Below the pieces are notes generated by a model. The model was not told the origin of the DNA and did no database searches. It worked only from the letters and a program-made list of their open reading frames with translations. From NCBI GenBank assembly GCA_023422005.1, contig JAEZSC010000186.1:1-64000 (forward strand): 64,000 nucleotides of DNA. The letters run 5' to 3'. Both the position numbers and the translations under genes were made by a program. Positions 42,273 through 52,736 of the stretch are shown in pieces. This DNA comes from Bacillota bacterium (lineage in GTDB: Bacteria; Bacillota; Clostridia; Christensenellales; UMGS416). Position 1 is the stretch's first letter. Every line of letters begins with the position of its first letter.

Positions 42273-42294
42273 GATCGGAAAACAGGAGGGCTTC

Positions 42295-42963
42295 ATGGAC
42301 CAGTGGATGATGACGATGATGCTGTTGTTGGGCGCGGCTTCCGGCTGGGCACTGCTGCCCTACACGTCGTGGATCGTCACCTTGCGGTCAGGCGGCTCTC
42401 TGGCCATCCGCCGAGAGGCCCCAAGCGCGCTGCTCGCGGCCGCGCCTCTGGTCGGCGGCATCGGCTGGGCGCTGTGCTGGGCGCTGGCCCCCACGCCGCT
42501 GGAAGCCGTGGAGCTGGCGCTGCTGCTGACCGCGACGCTGGCGCTCACCGCCATCGACCTGCGCATCCGCGTGATCCCCAATGAGCTGGTGATGGCGCTG
42601 CTGCTCTTGAGCACAGCCTTCGCATTGATGGAGCATGGCATCGCAGCGCTGCCGCTGCGCTTGCTGGGCATGGCCGCGGCGCTGGTGCTCTTCCTGGGCA
42701 CGGCCCTGCTGGGTGTCAGCAAAATTGGCGGCGGCGACATCAAGCTGGCCATGGCCATCGGCTTCGCCGCGGGCTGGCCCAACATACTGGTAGCCGTGGC
42801 GGCCATGGGCTTGGCGGCGCTGGCTTCCCGCCTGTGGGACAGCCAGCCCTGGAGCCTGCGCCTGAAGACCCAACTGCCCTTTGCGGGCTTCTTGATGATC
42901 GGCCTGCTGGCCGCGCTGGTTTTGGATAAGGCGCGCCTGCTGGCCCCCCTGCTGGGCTCGTGA
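42295..42963 (+). CDS. A24 family prepilin peptidase (TadV/CpaA-like)
   Basis: Cleaves Flp prepilins. 222 residues, six or more membrane helices. The two catalytic aspartates are in TAIDLRIRVIPNELV and GGGDIKLAMAIG. ATG at 42295 follows CAGGAGGG. First gene of the Tad operon under the two c-di-GMP switches. Confidence 0.92.
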   Translation: MDQWMMTMMLLLGAASGWALLPYTSWIVTLRSGGSLAIRREAPSALLAAAPLVGGIGWALCWALAPTPLEAVELALLLTATLALTAIDLRIRVIPNELVMALLLLSTAFALMEHGIAALPLRLLGMAAALVLFLGTALLGVSKIGGGDIKLAMAIGFAAGWPNILVAVAAMGLAALASRLWDSQPWSLRLKTQLPFAGFLMIGLLAALVLDKARLLAPLLGS

Positions 42964-43069
42964 GGTGGAGAGGGGGAAGGGGCGATGAGCCCATAAAGCG
43001 CGGTCGGAATAAACCCATACATATCATGGCACAAACACGAACCGAAAAGAAAACAGAAGGAGTGCAGTC

Positions 43070-43243
43070 ATGAAAAACGTCGTCAAGCTGTTCAAGAGCG
43101 AAGAAGGACAAGGCATGGTGGAGTACGGCCTGATCATCGCGCTGGTGGCCGTGGTGGCCATCGTGGGTCTGGCGCTGCTGGGCCCCAAGATCAAGGAAAT
43201 GTTCACGAACATCGCCGGCAAACTGAACGCCAACCCGACCTGA
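43070..43243 (+). CDS. Flp family type IVb pilin, copy 1
   Basis: 57 residues. Class IV prepilin: basic leader KNVVKLFKSEEG, cleavage expected between Gly and Gln in EEG-QGMVEYGLI (Glu at +5, Tyr at +6 as in Flp), then a hydrophobic helix. RBS AGAAGGAG. It differs from copies 2 and 3 at only a few residues. Confidence 0.95.
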   Translation: MKNVVKLFKSEEGQGMVEYGLIIALVAVVAIVGLALLGPKIKEMFTNIAGKLNANPT

Positions 43244-43275
43244 CGCGGAAACCGCAGAAAAAGAAGGAGATTGTC

Positions 43276-43449
43276 ATGAAAAACATCGTTAAGCTGTTCA
43301 AGAGCGAAGAAGGCCAGGGCATGGTGGAATACGGCCTGATCATCGCGCTGGTGGCCGTGGTGGCCATCGTGGGTCTGGCGCTGCTGGGCCCGAAGATCAA
43401 GGATATGTTCACGAACATCGCCGGCAAACTGAACGCCAACCCGACGTAA
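43276..43449 (+). CDS. Flp family type IVb pilin, copy 2
   Basis: 57 residues, same processing motif as copy 1; it has Ile for Val at residue 4 and Asp for Glu near residue 44 (KDMFTN). RBS AAGAAGGAGA. The three copies repeat with a period of about 207 bases. Confidence 0.95.
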   Translation: MKNIVKLFKSEEGQGMVEYGLIIALVAVVAIVGLALLGPKIKDMFTNIAGKLNANPT

Positions 43450-43484
43450 GCCCAGAACACCGAATAAGCGAAGGAGAGACTGTT

Positions 43485-43658
43485 ATGAAAAACATCGTCA
43501 AGCTGTTCAAGAGCGAAGAAGGACAAGGCATGGTGGAATATGGCCTGATCATCGCGCTGGTGGCCGTGGTGGCCATCGTGGGTCTGGCGCTGTTGGGCCC
43601 GAAGATCAAGGAAATGTTCACCAACATCGCCGGCAAGCTGGACGCCAACCCGACCTGA
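43485..43658 (+). CDS. Flp family type IVb pilin, copy 3
   Basis: 57 residues, as copy 2 but with KEMFTN and KLDANPT at the C-terminus. RBS GAAGGAGAG. A strong terminator follows. Confidence 0.95.
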   Translation: MKNIVKLFKSEEGQGMVEYGLIIALVAVVAIVGLALLGPKIKEMFTNIAGKLDANPT

Positions 43659-43680
43659 CGCAGATTAGCGGGTTTGCTGC

Positions 43681-43726
43681 CTCCCGCGCGGTTCGTTCAG
43701 GGCGGGCCGCGCGGGAGCAGAGTTTT
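43681..43726 (+). terminator. Intra-operon terminator after the Flp genes
   Basis: CTCCCGCGCGG (43681-43691) pairs perfectly with CCGCGCGGGAG (43707-43717), then CAGAGTTTTT. It separates the pilin genes from the assembly genes, so read-through would set a high pilin to machinery ratio. Confidence 0.8.
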
Positions 43727-43747
43727 TAGAATCTGAAAGGTAGAACA

Positions 43748-44164
43748 ATGTCTCGATTTGCACGCGATCTGAAAAACAGAAAAGGGCAGTCGATGGTGGA
43801 GCTGGCTCTCGTGATGCCCATCCTGCTGCTGGTCGTGTGCGGAATTGTGGATTTTGGCTGGGTGTTCAGCAACAACATGATCACCAGCTACTCCAGCCGC
43901 GAGGGCGCCCGCATGGGCACCATCGTGGCCGACCAGGCCGACGCCGCTGACCAGGTCACCGACCGCGTCATGGCCGTGACACCGGCCTTCGCCCACAGCG
44001 GCATCCAGGTTGCGACGGCATTCACCAATGCCGCGCAGCCCGAGGAGGGAGACGTCAAGGTAACGGTGCGCTATACGTTCCCGCTGCTGACGCCCTTTGC
44101 CCAGATCATCTTCGGCAGGACGACCTATACGACGGTGAGCACCTGCCAGATGAAGGCGGAATAA
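43748..44164 (+). CDS. TadE-like minor pilin
   Basis: 138 residues with a prepilin-like leader and helix (RKGQSMVELALVMPILLLVV; cleavage expected after Gly) and the TadE region FSNNMITSYSSREGARMG. TadE-type pseudopilins are needed for pilus biogenesis. ATG 7 bases after GAAAGG. Confidence 0.9.
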   Translation: MSRFARDLKNRKGQSMVELALVMPILLLVVCGIVDFGWVFSNNMITSYSSREGARMGTIVADQADAADQVTDRVMAVTPAFAHSGIQVATAFTNAAQPEEGDVKVTVRYTFPLLTPFAQIIFGRTTYTTVSTCQMKAE

Positions 44165-44180
44165 GAAAGGAAGCATACCC

Positions 44181-45257
44181 ATGCCGGCCAAACTTCTGAT
44201 CGACCTGTGGAAAAACACCCGCGGCGCCACGATGATACTGGCGACCGTCGTCATGGTCGCGGCGCTGGGCTTCACCGCCGTTGTCGTGGATATCGGCACC
44301 GTGGCGCTGGAGAAGCAGCGCATGCAGAACGCCATCGACGCGGCTTCGCTGGCCGCCGCCCGCGACCTGCCCGATACGGCCAAGGCCGCGGCCACCGCCG
44401 TGGAATACATCGAAAAGAACGGTTATCAGGCGAGCGATGTCAACATCGCCTTTACCGACGACGATACCGTGATCCGCATCAACGGCAGCAAGCGGGTGGA
44501 TTACACCTTCGGCCGCGTGCTGGGGCTCTCGGGCACCACGATTACGCCCGAGGGCGCCGCGGGTTTGGGCCGCGCGGGAGGGGCCTTCGGTTATGCGATC
44601 TTCTCCGGCAGCACTTCGTCCACGCTGTCCCTCAACGGCAGCGAATATTACGTAAAGGGCAGCACCCATACCAACTACAAGTTTGTCGGAAACGGCTCTC
44701 GCCTGACCATCACCGGCGCCTGCGAAGCGGTCAAGACGGTCACCATCAACGGCTCCAAGATCGACGTGCCCACCCGCATCCCCAATGCGCCGTTTATCGA
44801 GATGCCGGACTTTTCCGAGGAGATCCGCCGGCAGGCTGAGGCTGCCGGCCAGCTCTTCAACGGCAACAAGACCTACAACGGCAGCTCCATCGATGTGTCC
44901 GCGCCAATCTATGTCAACGGCAACGTCACCATCAACGGCAGCAAATTCCACGGTGTGGGTTGCATCTTCGCCACGGGCTCCATCACCTTCAACGGCAGCT
45001 CCCAGAAAGTGAGCACCGGCGACGCCATCTGCATCTACAGCAAGACCGGCAGTATCACCGTCAACGGCTCCGCCGCCACGATCGATGGCATCCTCTACGC
45101 ACCCAACGGCAGCGTCAACATGAACGGCTCCAGCCAGCAGGTCAATGGCCGTGTCATCGGCAATACCGTGAACCTCAACGGCAGCGCCATCCGCGTCATC
45201 AGCAGCGAAGAGGACCTCAGGAGCATTCCGATCACCTACGTGCGGCTGGTCCGCTAA
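44181..45257 (+). CDS. TadG-like protein with NGS-repeat domain
   Basis: 358 residues. The N-terminus (NTRGATMILATVVMVAALG) resembles TadG/Tad helices that anchor to the membrane, followed by DAASLAAARDLP typical of the TadG N-terminal domain. From about residue 150 the protein contains nine of its eleven Asn-Gly-Ser motifs spaced along short beta-strands (INGSK, LNGSE, YNGSS, FNGSS, MNGSS and others), suggesting a beta-solenoid like the DUF7305 or bactofilin-like type. Possibly a surface or pilus-base component. Confidence 0.82.
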   Translation: MPAKLLIDLWKNTRGATMILATVVMVAALGFTAVVVDIGTVALEKQRMQNAIDAASLAAARDLPDTAKAAATAVEYIEKNGYQASDVNIAFTDDDTVIRINGSKRVDYTFGRVLGLSGTTITPEGAAGLGRAGGAFGYAIFSGSTSSTLSLNGSEYYVKGSTHTNYKFVGNGSRLTITGACEAVKTVTINGSKIDVPTRIPNAPFIEMPDFSEEIRRQAEAAGQLFNGNKTYNGSSIDVSAPIYVNGNVTINGSKFHGVGCIFATGSITFNGSSQKVSTGDAICIYSKTGSITVNGSAATIDGILYAPNGSVNMNGSSQQVNGRVIGNTVNLNGSAIRVISSEEDLRSIPITYVRLVR

Positions 45258-45284
45258 CATCCGGCGTAACAGGGGAGTTTTTCT

Positions 45285-46076
45285 GTGAAGAAGATTAGGA
45301 TCATCGCCGCAATAGCCGCGGTCGTACTTGCCATCAGCGTCTATGTGTATCTGGACAGCCTGAAAAAGCCGCCGGTGGAAGCGCCGCGTTCGCCGGTGGT
45401 TGTGGCCAAGGTGGCCATTCACGCCGGCGACGTCATCGGTGAGGACATGGTTTCGATCATCAGCCTGCCCAGCGAGTCGGTGCTGACCGGCGCTGCCCGC
45501 ACGACCGATGAGGTCGTCGGGCGCATCAGCGACCGCAACACCGAGGCCGGCGAACAGCTGCTGGTGTCGCGCTTTCTGCAGCCCGGCGAATCCAACGGCG
45601 GTTTGAGCTACGTCGTGCAGAGCGGCATGCGGGCTGTAACCATCCCCACCGACGCCATCAACGGCGTGGCTGGCATGATCAAGCCCCGCAACCGTGTGGA
45701 TTTGCTGGTTTCGCTGGACCTGGCTCTGGGTGTGGACAAGACCGCCGCACCGCGCCCCACGATGGACCCCGAAGCCGTCGTGGGCGGCAGCGCCGACGGT
45801 GAGCCGGCGCTGCCACCCACCAAGCGCTACTCCATCGTCGCCATGCAGAACATACTGGTGCTGGCCGTTGGCCAGAGCATGGATACGGGCAGCGATGCCG
45901 GGCGGGACGCTGTGGCGGGGGCGGGCACCATCACGCTGCAGGTGACGCCGGAACAGGCGCAGAAGATCAACCTGGCGGCCTCCATGGCCGGCACGATCCG
46001 TCTGACGCTGCGTTCGCAGCTGGACACCGAGACCCAGGATTTGCCGCCCATGGACGAGACTGTATTTTACAAGTAA
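45285..46076 (+). CDS. CpaB/RcpC-like Flp pilus assembly protein
   Basis: 263 residues: N-terminal membrane helix (residues 5-22), SAF domain starting VVAKVAIHAGDVIGEDMV, then the CpaB region RAVTIPTDAINGVAGMIKPRNRVDLL. In diderms CpaB associates with the secretin; no secretin gene exists here, in line with a single-membrane cell. GTG start after GGGGAG. Confidence 0.9.
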   Translation: MKKIRIIAAIAAVVLAISVYVYLDSLKKPPVEAPRSPVVVAKVAIHAGDVIGEDMVSIISLPSESVLTGAARTTDEVVGRISDRNTEAGEQLLVSRFLQPGESNGGLSYVVQSGMRAVTIPTDAINGVAGMIKPRNRVDLLVSLDLALGVDKTAAPRPTMDPEAVVGGSADGEPALPPTKRYSIVAMQNILVLAVGQSMDTGSDAGRDAVAGAGTITLQVTPEQAQKINLAASMAGTIRLTLRSQLDTETQDLPPMDETVFYK

Positions 46077-46089
46077 GGCAGGAATCGCT

Positions 46090-47265
46090 TTGAAAACCAG
46101 CGTTTTACTGATAAGTCGCAGTGAGGAAAAGCGCCAGGCGCTGCACACCCTCATGGAGGCCGAAGAGTTCGGCGTCGTGGCCGGCGTGAAGGGCGGTCTG
46201 TCGGCACTGGAGAAGGTGGACAGCATGTCTCCGGACATCGTGGTGCTGGTACTTTCCGGCGCCGATCCGGACACCTTCACCGTTTGTGAGCGCATCTATC
46301 TGGGTAAGCCCAAGTGTACGATCGTGCTGGTGGCCGATACGGTGGATGTGGACTCGGTACACCGGGCGCTGGAGGCGGGAGCCACCAGCCTGATCGGCTG
46401 GCCGGGCAGCCCGGCGGAGTTCACCGCGGCGTTGCGGGCCGCCCACAGCCGCAAGAACACCCATCTGGGCGCGCTGGGCGACCCGGACAAGCTGGGCAAG
46501 AGCAGCAAGGTCATCACGGTGTTCGGTACCAAGGGCGGCATCGGCAAGACCACCATCGCCGTGAACCTGGCGGTAAAGCTCTCGCAGATGGGCCAAAAGG
46601 TCGCCCTTCTGGATCTGGACCTGCAGTTCGGTGACGTCAGCGTATTCCTGGACCTGGAAGCCAAGGACACGCTTTCGGAGCTGGTGCGCGACAAGCCGGA
46701 TATGGACATCGACTCCATCCGCAGCTACATGCTGCTGCACGCCTCCGGCGTGCATGTGCTGTGCGCTCCCAACAGCCCCGAACTGGCAGACACGATCACC
46801 AGCCGCCACATCGAAAAGCTGTTGGGGGCTGTTCGCGGCTATTATGACTACATCATCATCGACACTCCTGCCATGCTGGGCGAATGCACGCTGACGGCCA
46901 TAGAGGGCAGCTCCCAGGTGCTGTTCGTGCTGGGGCTGGACATCTCCATCCTGCGCAACGCCCGCATCTGTCTGGGGCTGCTGGAAAGCCTGCAGCAGCG
47001 CGACAAGGTCATGCTGGTCGTCAACCGCGAGGTGGAGGGCTCTGTCACGATCCACGACGTGCAGCGCATCATGGACCGGCCCATTGTGGCGCGCTTCCCC
47101 ACCGATTGGCGGCTGGCCGTGGGCGCCCTCAACCGCGGTATGCCCTTGGTGCAGAGCGCCCCCAATTCCGCGCTCAGCCGCGCCATCGCCGCCTTTGCCC
47201 AAAGCATGGTGCAGGGCGAGGCGCCGGCCCGCAAAAAGGGCCGCGCCGCCGGGCGCAAGGGGTAG
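46090..47265 (+). CDS. TadZ/CpaE-like localisation ATPase
   Basis: 391 residues. Residues 1-125 form a receiver-like domain without the usual phospho-acceptor Asp (VVLVLSG in its place). The ATPase domain has the deviant Walker A KGGIGKTT of the ParA/MinD family (residues 149-156) and DIDLQFGD-like LLDLDLQFGDVS. TadZ proteins place the pilus machine at a pole. TTG start. Immediately followed by tadA. Confidence 0.9.
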   Translation: MKTSVLLISRSEEKRQALHTLMEAEEFGVVAGVKGGLSALEKVDSMSPDIVVLVLSGADPDTFTVCERIYLGKPKCTIVLVADTVDVDSVHRALEAGATSLIGWPGSPAEFTAALRAAHSRKNTHLGALGDPDKLGKSSKVITVFGTKGGIGKTTIAVNLAVKLSQMGQKVALLDLDLQFGDVSVFLDLEAKDTLSELVRDKPDMDIDSIRSYMLLHASGVHVLCAPNSPELADTITSRHIEKLLGAVRGYYDYIIIDTPAMLGECTLTAIEGSSQVLFVLGLDISILRNARICLGLLESLQQRDKVMLVVNREVEGSVTIHDVQRIMDRPIVARFPTDWRLAVGALNRGMPLVQSAPNSALSRAIAAFAQSMVQGEAPARKKGRAAGRKG

Positions 47266-47268
47266 CCC

Positions 47269-48627
<1,359 letters not shown>

Positions 48628-48628
48628 C

Positions 48629-49549
48629 GTGGTTGGCCTCATTTCTTTGATCGCCGCGGTGCTGGCCTTCTGCCTGATCGTGTTGGTTTTGGCCTTTATG
48701 CAGAGGGACAAGCTGCGCATTCGCGCCCGTTTGGAAGCCATGGCAGCGCCGGCCCAGGCTGCCCGGGAGCGCAAGGCCCGGCCCGGCCGGGAGCGCTCCT
48801 CCCGCGTGGGCGGCCAGCTGGCCGGCCAGCTGGAGAGCGCCGGCATTCTGCTGCGGGCCGACGAATTCGTATTGATCTGGGTGTGCGTCACGGTGGCGCC
48901 GGCGGGCCTGCTGCTGTTTTTCAAGGCAAATCCGGTAACGGCCTTCGCCGTGGCGGCTGCCGGCGCTGTGCTGCCGCCCATCCTGGTGTCCATGGCCCGG
49001 CGCAAGCGGCTGATGCTCTTTGACAAACAACTGGGCGACGCGCTGGGCATCATCGGCAACTCGCTGCGGGCGGGGTTCACATTCCAGCAGGCCATGGACA
49101 GCATCGCCTCGGAGATGCCCGACCCCATCGGCAAGGAATTCGCCAAGGCCCTGCGGGAGATGCGCCTGGGCGTGCCCGTGGAGACGGCGCTGGACAACAT
49201 GGTGCGCCGCATGAACAACCCGGACCTGGAGATGCTGGTGACCGCCGTGCTCATTCAGCGCCAGGTGGGCGGCAACCTGGCCGAGGTCATCGACAGCATC
49301 GCCGTCACGATCAAGGACCGGCTCAAGATCAAGGGCGATGTACGGGTGCTCACGGCTTCCGGGCGCATGAGCGGTACCGTCATCGGCCTGCTGCCGGTGT
49401 TTATTTCGGCCATTCTGATGGTCATGAACCCGGCCTATGTCATGACGTTCTTCAACACGACCATCGGCATCGTCATGCTGTGCGTCGCTGCCGTCATGGA
49501 GACCATCGGTTTTCTGATCGTCACCAAGATCGTCAACATCAAGTATTGA
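48629..49549 (+). CDS. tadB: TadB, type II secretion F family protein
   Basis: 306 residues, inner-membrane platform protein. Membrane helices near residues 3-22, 86-125 and at the C-terminus, with the T2SSF domain containing [20 protein letters not shown] and [18 protein letters not shown] at 48629 follows GGAGG within the end of tadA. Confidence 0.92.
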   Translation: MVGLISLIAAVLAFCLIVLVLAFMQRDKLRIRARLEAMAAPAQAARERKARPGRERSSRVGGQLAGQLESAGILLRADEFVLIWVCVTVAPAGLLLFFKANPVTAFAVAAAGAVLPPILVSMARRKRLMLFDKQLGDALGIIGNSLRAGFTFQQAMDSIASEMPDPIGKEFAKALREMRLGVPVETALDNMVRRMNNPDLEMLVTAVLIQRQVGGNLAEVIDSIAVTIKDRLKIKGDVRVLTASGRMSGTVIGLLPVFISAILMVMNPAYVMTFFNTTIGIVMLCVAAVMETIGFLIVTKIVNIKY

Positions 49550-49556
49550 GGTCCTC

Positions 49557-50513
49557 ATGGAACTAGCTGTCCTGTGCACGTTCATACTGACGTTCTGCGT
49601 GGTCGTGATGGCGCTGGCCCCGCTGGGCCGGCGCGCCGACCACATGGTGCGCCGCGTGGGCCGTGTGGCCGACATCGGCAAGGCTGCCGCCATGGAGGCG
49701 GAGCTTGCCCGGCCCATCGGCGAACGCTTCTTCCGCCCGGCGCTGGACGCGCTGGTGCGAGCCTTAAGCCGCTCTCTGACCAAGGGCAAGAACGCCAAGC
49801 TGGAGGCCGCCCTCAAGAGCGCCGGCATCTCCTCGCGGCCCAGCGAATACCGCGCGCTGCAGCTGGTTGTCATGATGGGGCTGTCCATCGTCATGGGCGC
49901 TCTGGCCTTTGCCAACATCTATTCGATCACCAACGCGCTGGGCATTGCCTATGACCCGCTGGTGGCAGTGGGCCTGACGCTGGCTCTGGCGCTGCTGGGC
50001 GGGTTGGTGGGCATGATCCTGATGACTTATCGCCTGCAGGTGCTCACGCGCACGCGAAAGACCAGCATTCAGCGCCAGCTGCCCGAGGTGCTGGACCTGC
50101 TGAGCGTCAGCGTGGAGGCCGGCCTGGGCTTTGACGCGGCACTGCTGCGGGTGACCGAACGAGCCCGCGGGCCGCTCATCGAGGAGCTCAAGACCGCCTA
50201 CCGCGAGATCACGCTGGGCAGACCCCGATCCGAAGCGCTGCGGGCGCTGGAAGCCCGCACCGGTCTGGACGAGGTCAAGACCTTTGTAAGCGCCATCATA
50301 CAGGCTGAGCAGTTGGGCATCTCGCTGCGCAACGTGCTGCGCAGCCAGGCCACGCAGATGCGCCTGCTCAAGCGCCAGCGGGTGGAGGAACGGGCCATGA
50401 AGGCGCCGGTCAAGATCATGATTCCCATGGCGCTGTTCATCTTTCCGGTGCTCTTCATACTGCTGATGGGGCCGGCGGTCGTCAACATCATCACTACATT
50501 TACGGGGGGCTGA
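49557..50513 (+). CDS. tadC: TadC, type II secretion F family protein
   Basis: 318 residues, second platform protein. Typical blocks are QRQLPEVLDLLSVSVEAGLG, ALEARTGLDEVKTFVSAIIQ and the C-terminal MIPMALFIFPVLFILLMGPA helix. It starts seven bases after tadB. Confidence 0.93.
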   Translation: MELAVLCTFILTFCVVVMALAPLGRRADHMVRRVGRVADIGKAAAMEAELARPIGERFFRPALDALVRALSRSLTKGKNAKLEAALKSAGISSRPSEYRALQLVVMMGLSIVMGALAFANIYSITNALGIAYDPLVAVGLTLALALLGGLVGMILMTYRLQVLTRTRKTSIQRQLPEVLDLLSVSVEAGLGFDAALLRVTERARGPLIEELKTAYREITLGRPRSEALRALEARTGLDEVKTFVSAIIQAEQLGISLRNVLRSQATQMRLLKRQRVEERAMKAPVKIMIPMALFIFPVLFILLMGPAVVNIITTFTGG

Positions 50514-50515
50514 CC

Positions 50516-50953
50516 ATGGCTATGATCTCGGTGAACGGGGTGCCGGTGGCGGCGTCAGTGGAGGTGGCCAACACCTTCCGGGCGCGATTTAAAGGGCTCA
50601 TGCTGCGCAAACACCTGCCCGTGGGCGGCGGGATGCTTTTGACACCGTGCAACAGCGTGCACATGGCCTTCATGCGCATGAGCCTGGATATCGTGTATCT
50701 TGGCGCCGACTACACCGTGTTGGCTGTGGAGCCAAACCTGAAGCCCTGGCGTGTAGGCCGCCTGGTGCGCGGCTGCCGCCATGTATTGGAGCTGCCGGCG
50801 GGCCAGGCGGCGCTGGAGGGCATCGCCCCCGGTGTGAGGCTGGCCGTGCGCATGCCCATGGCGGGCAGCGGCAGGCTCATCAAACCCCGCAGCGCGGCGC
50901 AAAGCATCCCCTGCCACGCCCCGGCGGACCCCCCACTGATGGAAAGAAGGTAG
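50516..50953 (+). CDS. DUF192 domain protein
   Basis: 145 residues. DUF192 core with ARFKGLMLRKHLPVGGGMLL, NSVHMAFMRMSLDIVYLG and HVLELPAGQAALEGI. The domain is frequently found at the end of Tad clusters, but its role is unknown. No signal peptide is visible. It overlaps the first codons of the next gene's alternative GTG start. Confidence 0.85.
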   Translation: MAMISVNGVPVAASVEVANTFRARFKGLMLRKHLPVGGGMLLTPCNSVHMAFMRMSLDIVYLGADYTVLAVEPNLKPWRVGRLVRGCRHVLELPAGQAALEGIAPGVRLAVRMPMAGSGRLIKPRSAAQSIPCHAPADPPLMERR

Positions 50954-50958
50954 TGCAA

Positions 50959-52482
50959 ATGGAAGAAAACCTGCAGCCCCGCGAGGAATCCACCGGCGAA
51001 CTGAAGCGCCTGCGCGACAAGTCCGGCAAGGACGAGCTGGCCGGCGAGCTCAAGCGCTCGCTGCTGGGCGGTGTCAGCCGCGCCGATGTGCTGGCCTATG
51101 TGGACAAGCTCAAGGGCCAGTGGAGCAGCGCCGAGCAGACCTACAAGGCATACATTGCCGACCTGGCCCGGGAGAAGGAGGCGCTGCGCCTGGAGCGTGA
51201 CGCGCTGGAGAGCCGGGCCAACGAGCAGCTGCTGCAACTGGAGCAAAGCCGCGCGGCCGCCGACCCGCTGAACCACCCGCAAGTGCTGGAGCTGTGCGAA
51301 CAGGCTCGCGCCGCCGAGGCCGCGCTGCAGCAGGCCCAGGCACAGGCCGAGGCCGCCCACAGCCAAAACGCCCAACTTCAGGAGGAGCTGGAACGCCTGC
51401 TGCAGCAGGATCAGGAGCAGCAGCAGCACCTGCGGGAGCTGGCAGAACAGCGGGAGCAGGAGCAGGGCCGCGAAGCCCATGCCCGCTACCAGCAGCAGTC
51501 CGCCCAATATGAAGCCACCATCGCCGAGCTCAACAGCCGCTTGAACGATCAGCTCTACGAGCTGTCCGACGCGTCGGCGCGCATAGAGGAGCTGGCACGG
51601 GAGGCCGAACACAAGGAAGCCGCCCTGCGCCAGCAGGCGCAGGCCCATGAGCGGGCGCTGTGCGAGGCGCGGGAAGAGATCCAGCGCCGCGCCGAACAGC
51701 GGGAAGCCACACTGATTGCCAACGCCAATGCCGAGACCGCCCAGCTGCGCGCTGCGCTGGAGCGCCGCCTGCAAGAGGTGGAGACCGCGCTGCACAATGC
51801 CCGTGCCCGCGCCGCGCAGCTGGAGCAGCAGGTCTATGAGCTGTCGCTGGAGGCCCAGCGCGCCGGCCGTGATCGCGACGATGCCCAAGCCGACGCCGAG
51901 ACTGCCCGCGCTGTGGCGCAAGGGCAGATTCAGAAGTATGAAGAGGCTCATGAGCTCAACCTCCGCCTCAAGGAGACGCTGAGCAGCCTGCTGCTCAAGG
52001 CCGAGGCGCTGATCCGCGAGAACGAGCTGCTTGGCGGCCAGCTGCGCACCGAGCGGGAGCGCGCCGCGCAATACCAGGCCATCCACGAGCGCCTGGTGGA
52101 TGTGATAGCCCGCGTGCGCATGGCCAACCAGCTGCTCAGCGAGCGCGTGGCCGACGTGGACCGGGCGCTGGGTTATGGCGGGCCCATACCCCGCAGCACG
52201 GGCATGCCCCCGCCGACCGCCGGCGCCCGCCGCCTGAGCATGGAACCGCTCAACCTGGACGGCGGCAGCTCTGCGCTCTTTGATATGATACAGGAGCTCA
52301 ACAGCATACAGAGCTCGCTGACCCAACTGCAGGGGGTGCCTGCCTCGGAGGAGGATAAAAAGCCCAACATCCGTTACAGCATGGAAAAGCTGGAGATGGA
52401 TTGCCCGCCCAAGAAGGACGACGACCGGGATTCATTCCGGGTGATGGGCTTGGGGGATCATAACCAGAAGACCAGAACATAA
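50959..52482 (+). CDS. Long coiled-coil protein, last gene of the Tad operon
   Basis: 507 residues, about 400 of them (residues 60-430) predicted coiled coil by heptad pattern, very rich in Gln, Glu, Ala and Arg. The N-terminal block LLGGVSRADVLAYVDKLKGQ resembles the lipid-binding start of DivIVA-like proteins. The tail is acidic/basic with a Ser/Pro-containing linker. A cytoskeletal or polar scaffold for the pilus machine is plausible from position and composition only. ATG at 50959; an in-frame GTG at 50953 is the alternative. Confidence 0.7.
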   Translation: MEENLQPREESTGELKRLRDKSGKDELAGELKRSLLGGVSRADVLAYVDKLKGQWSSAEQTYKAYIADLAREKEALRLERDALESRANEQLLQLEQSRAAADPLNHPQVLELCEQARAAEAALQQAQAQAEAAHSQNAQLQEELERLLQQDQEQQQHLRELAEQREQEQGREAHARYQQQSAQYEATIAELNSRLNDQLYELSDASARIEELAREAEHKEAALRQQAQAHERALCEAREEIQRRAEQREATLIANANAETAQLRAALERRLQEVETALHNARARAAQLEQQVYELSLEAQRAGRDRDDAQADAETARAVAQGQIQKYEEAHELNLRLKETLSSLLLKAEALIRENELLGGQLRTERERAAQYQAIHERLVDVIARVRMANQLLSERVADVDRALGYGGPIPRSTGMPPPTAGARRLSMEPLNLDGGSSALFDMIQELNSIQSSLTQLQGVPASEEDKKPNIRYSMEKLEMDCPPKKDDDRDSFRVMGLGDHNQKTRT

Positions 52483-52736
52483 CTGTGGATAGGAGTCTGG
52501 TAATCATGGCGAAGGGGGAGGCATTGACGGCCTTCCCCCTTTGCGCTTATAGCGGCTGCGTCTGGTTTGCGTCTTCCTAAACCGGTCATAGGCGTCCTCC
52601 ATCGTTTCGCAAACCTCCTTTTGATGTAAAGAGGTCTTTTGTTAAGCTTGTAATTATTGACTGCTTACAGCAATACAGGAAATGTTTTGCAGTCTTCTTA
52701 CGGTATACTGAAGCCAACGCGCGCAGGAGAGGGGCC

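Noticed and set aside
52507..52544. Hairpin after the coiled-coil gene as a terminator
   Set aside because: The stem is strong but followed by TGCGCTTAT rather than a T-run, so intrinsic termination is not convincing.
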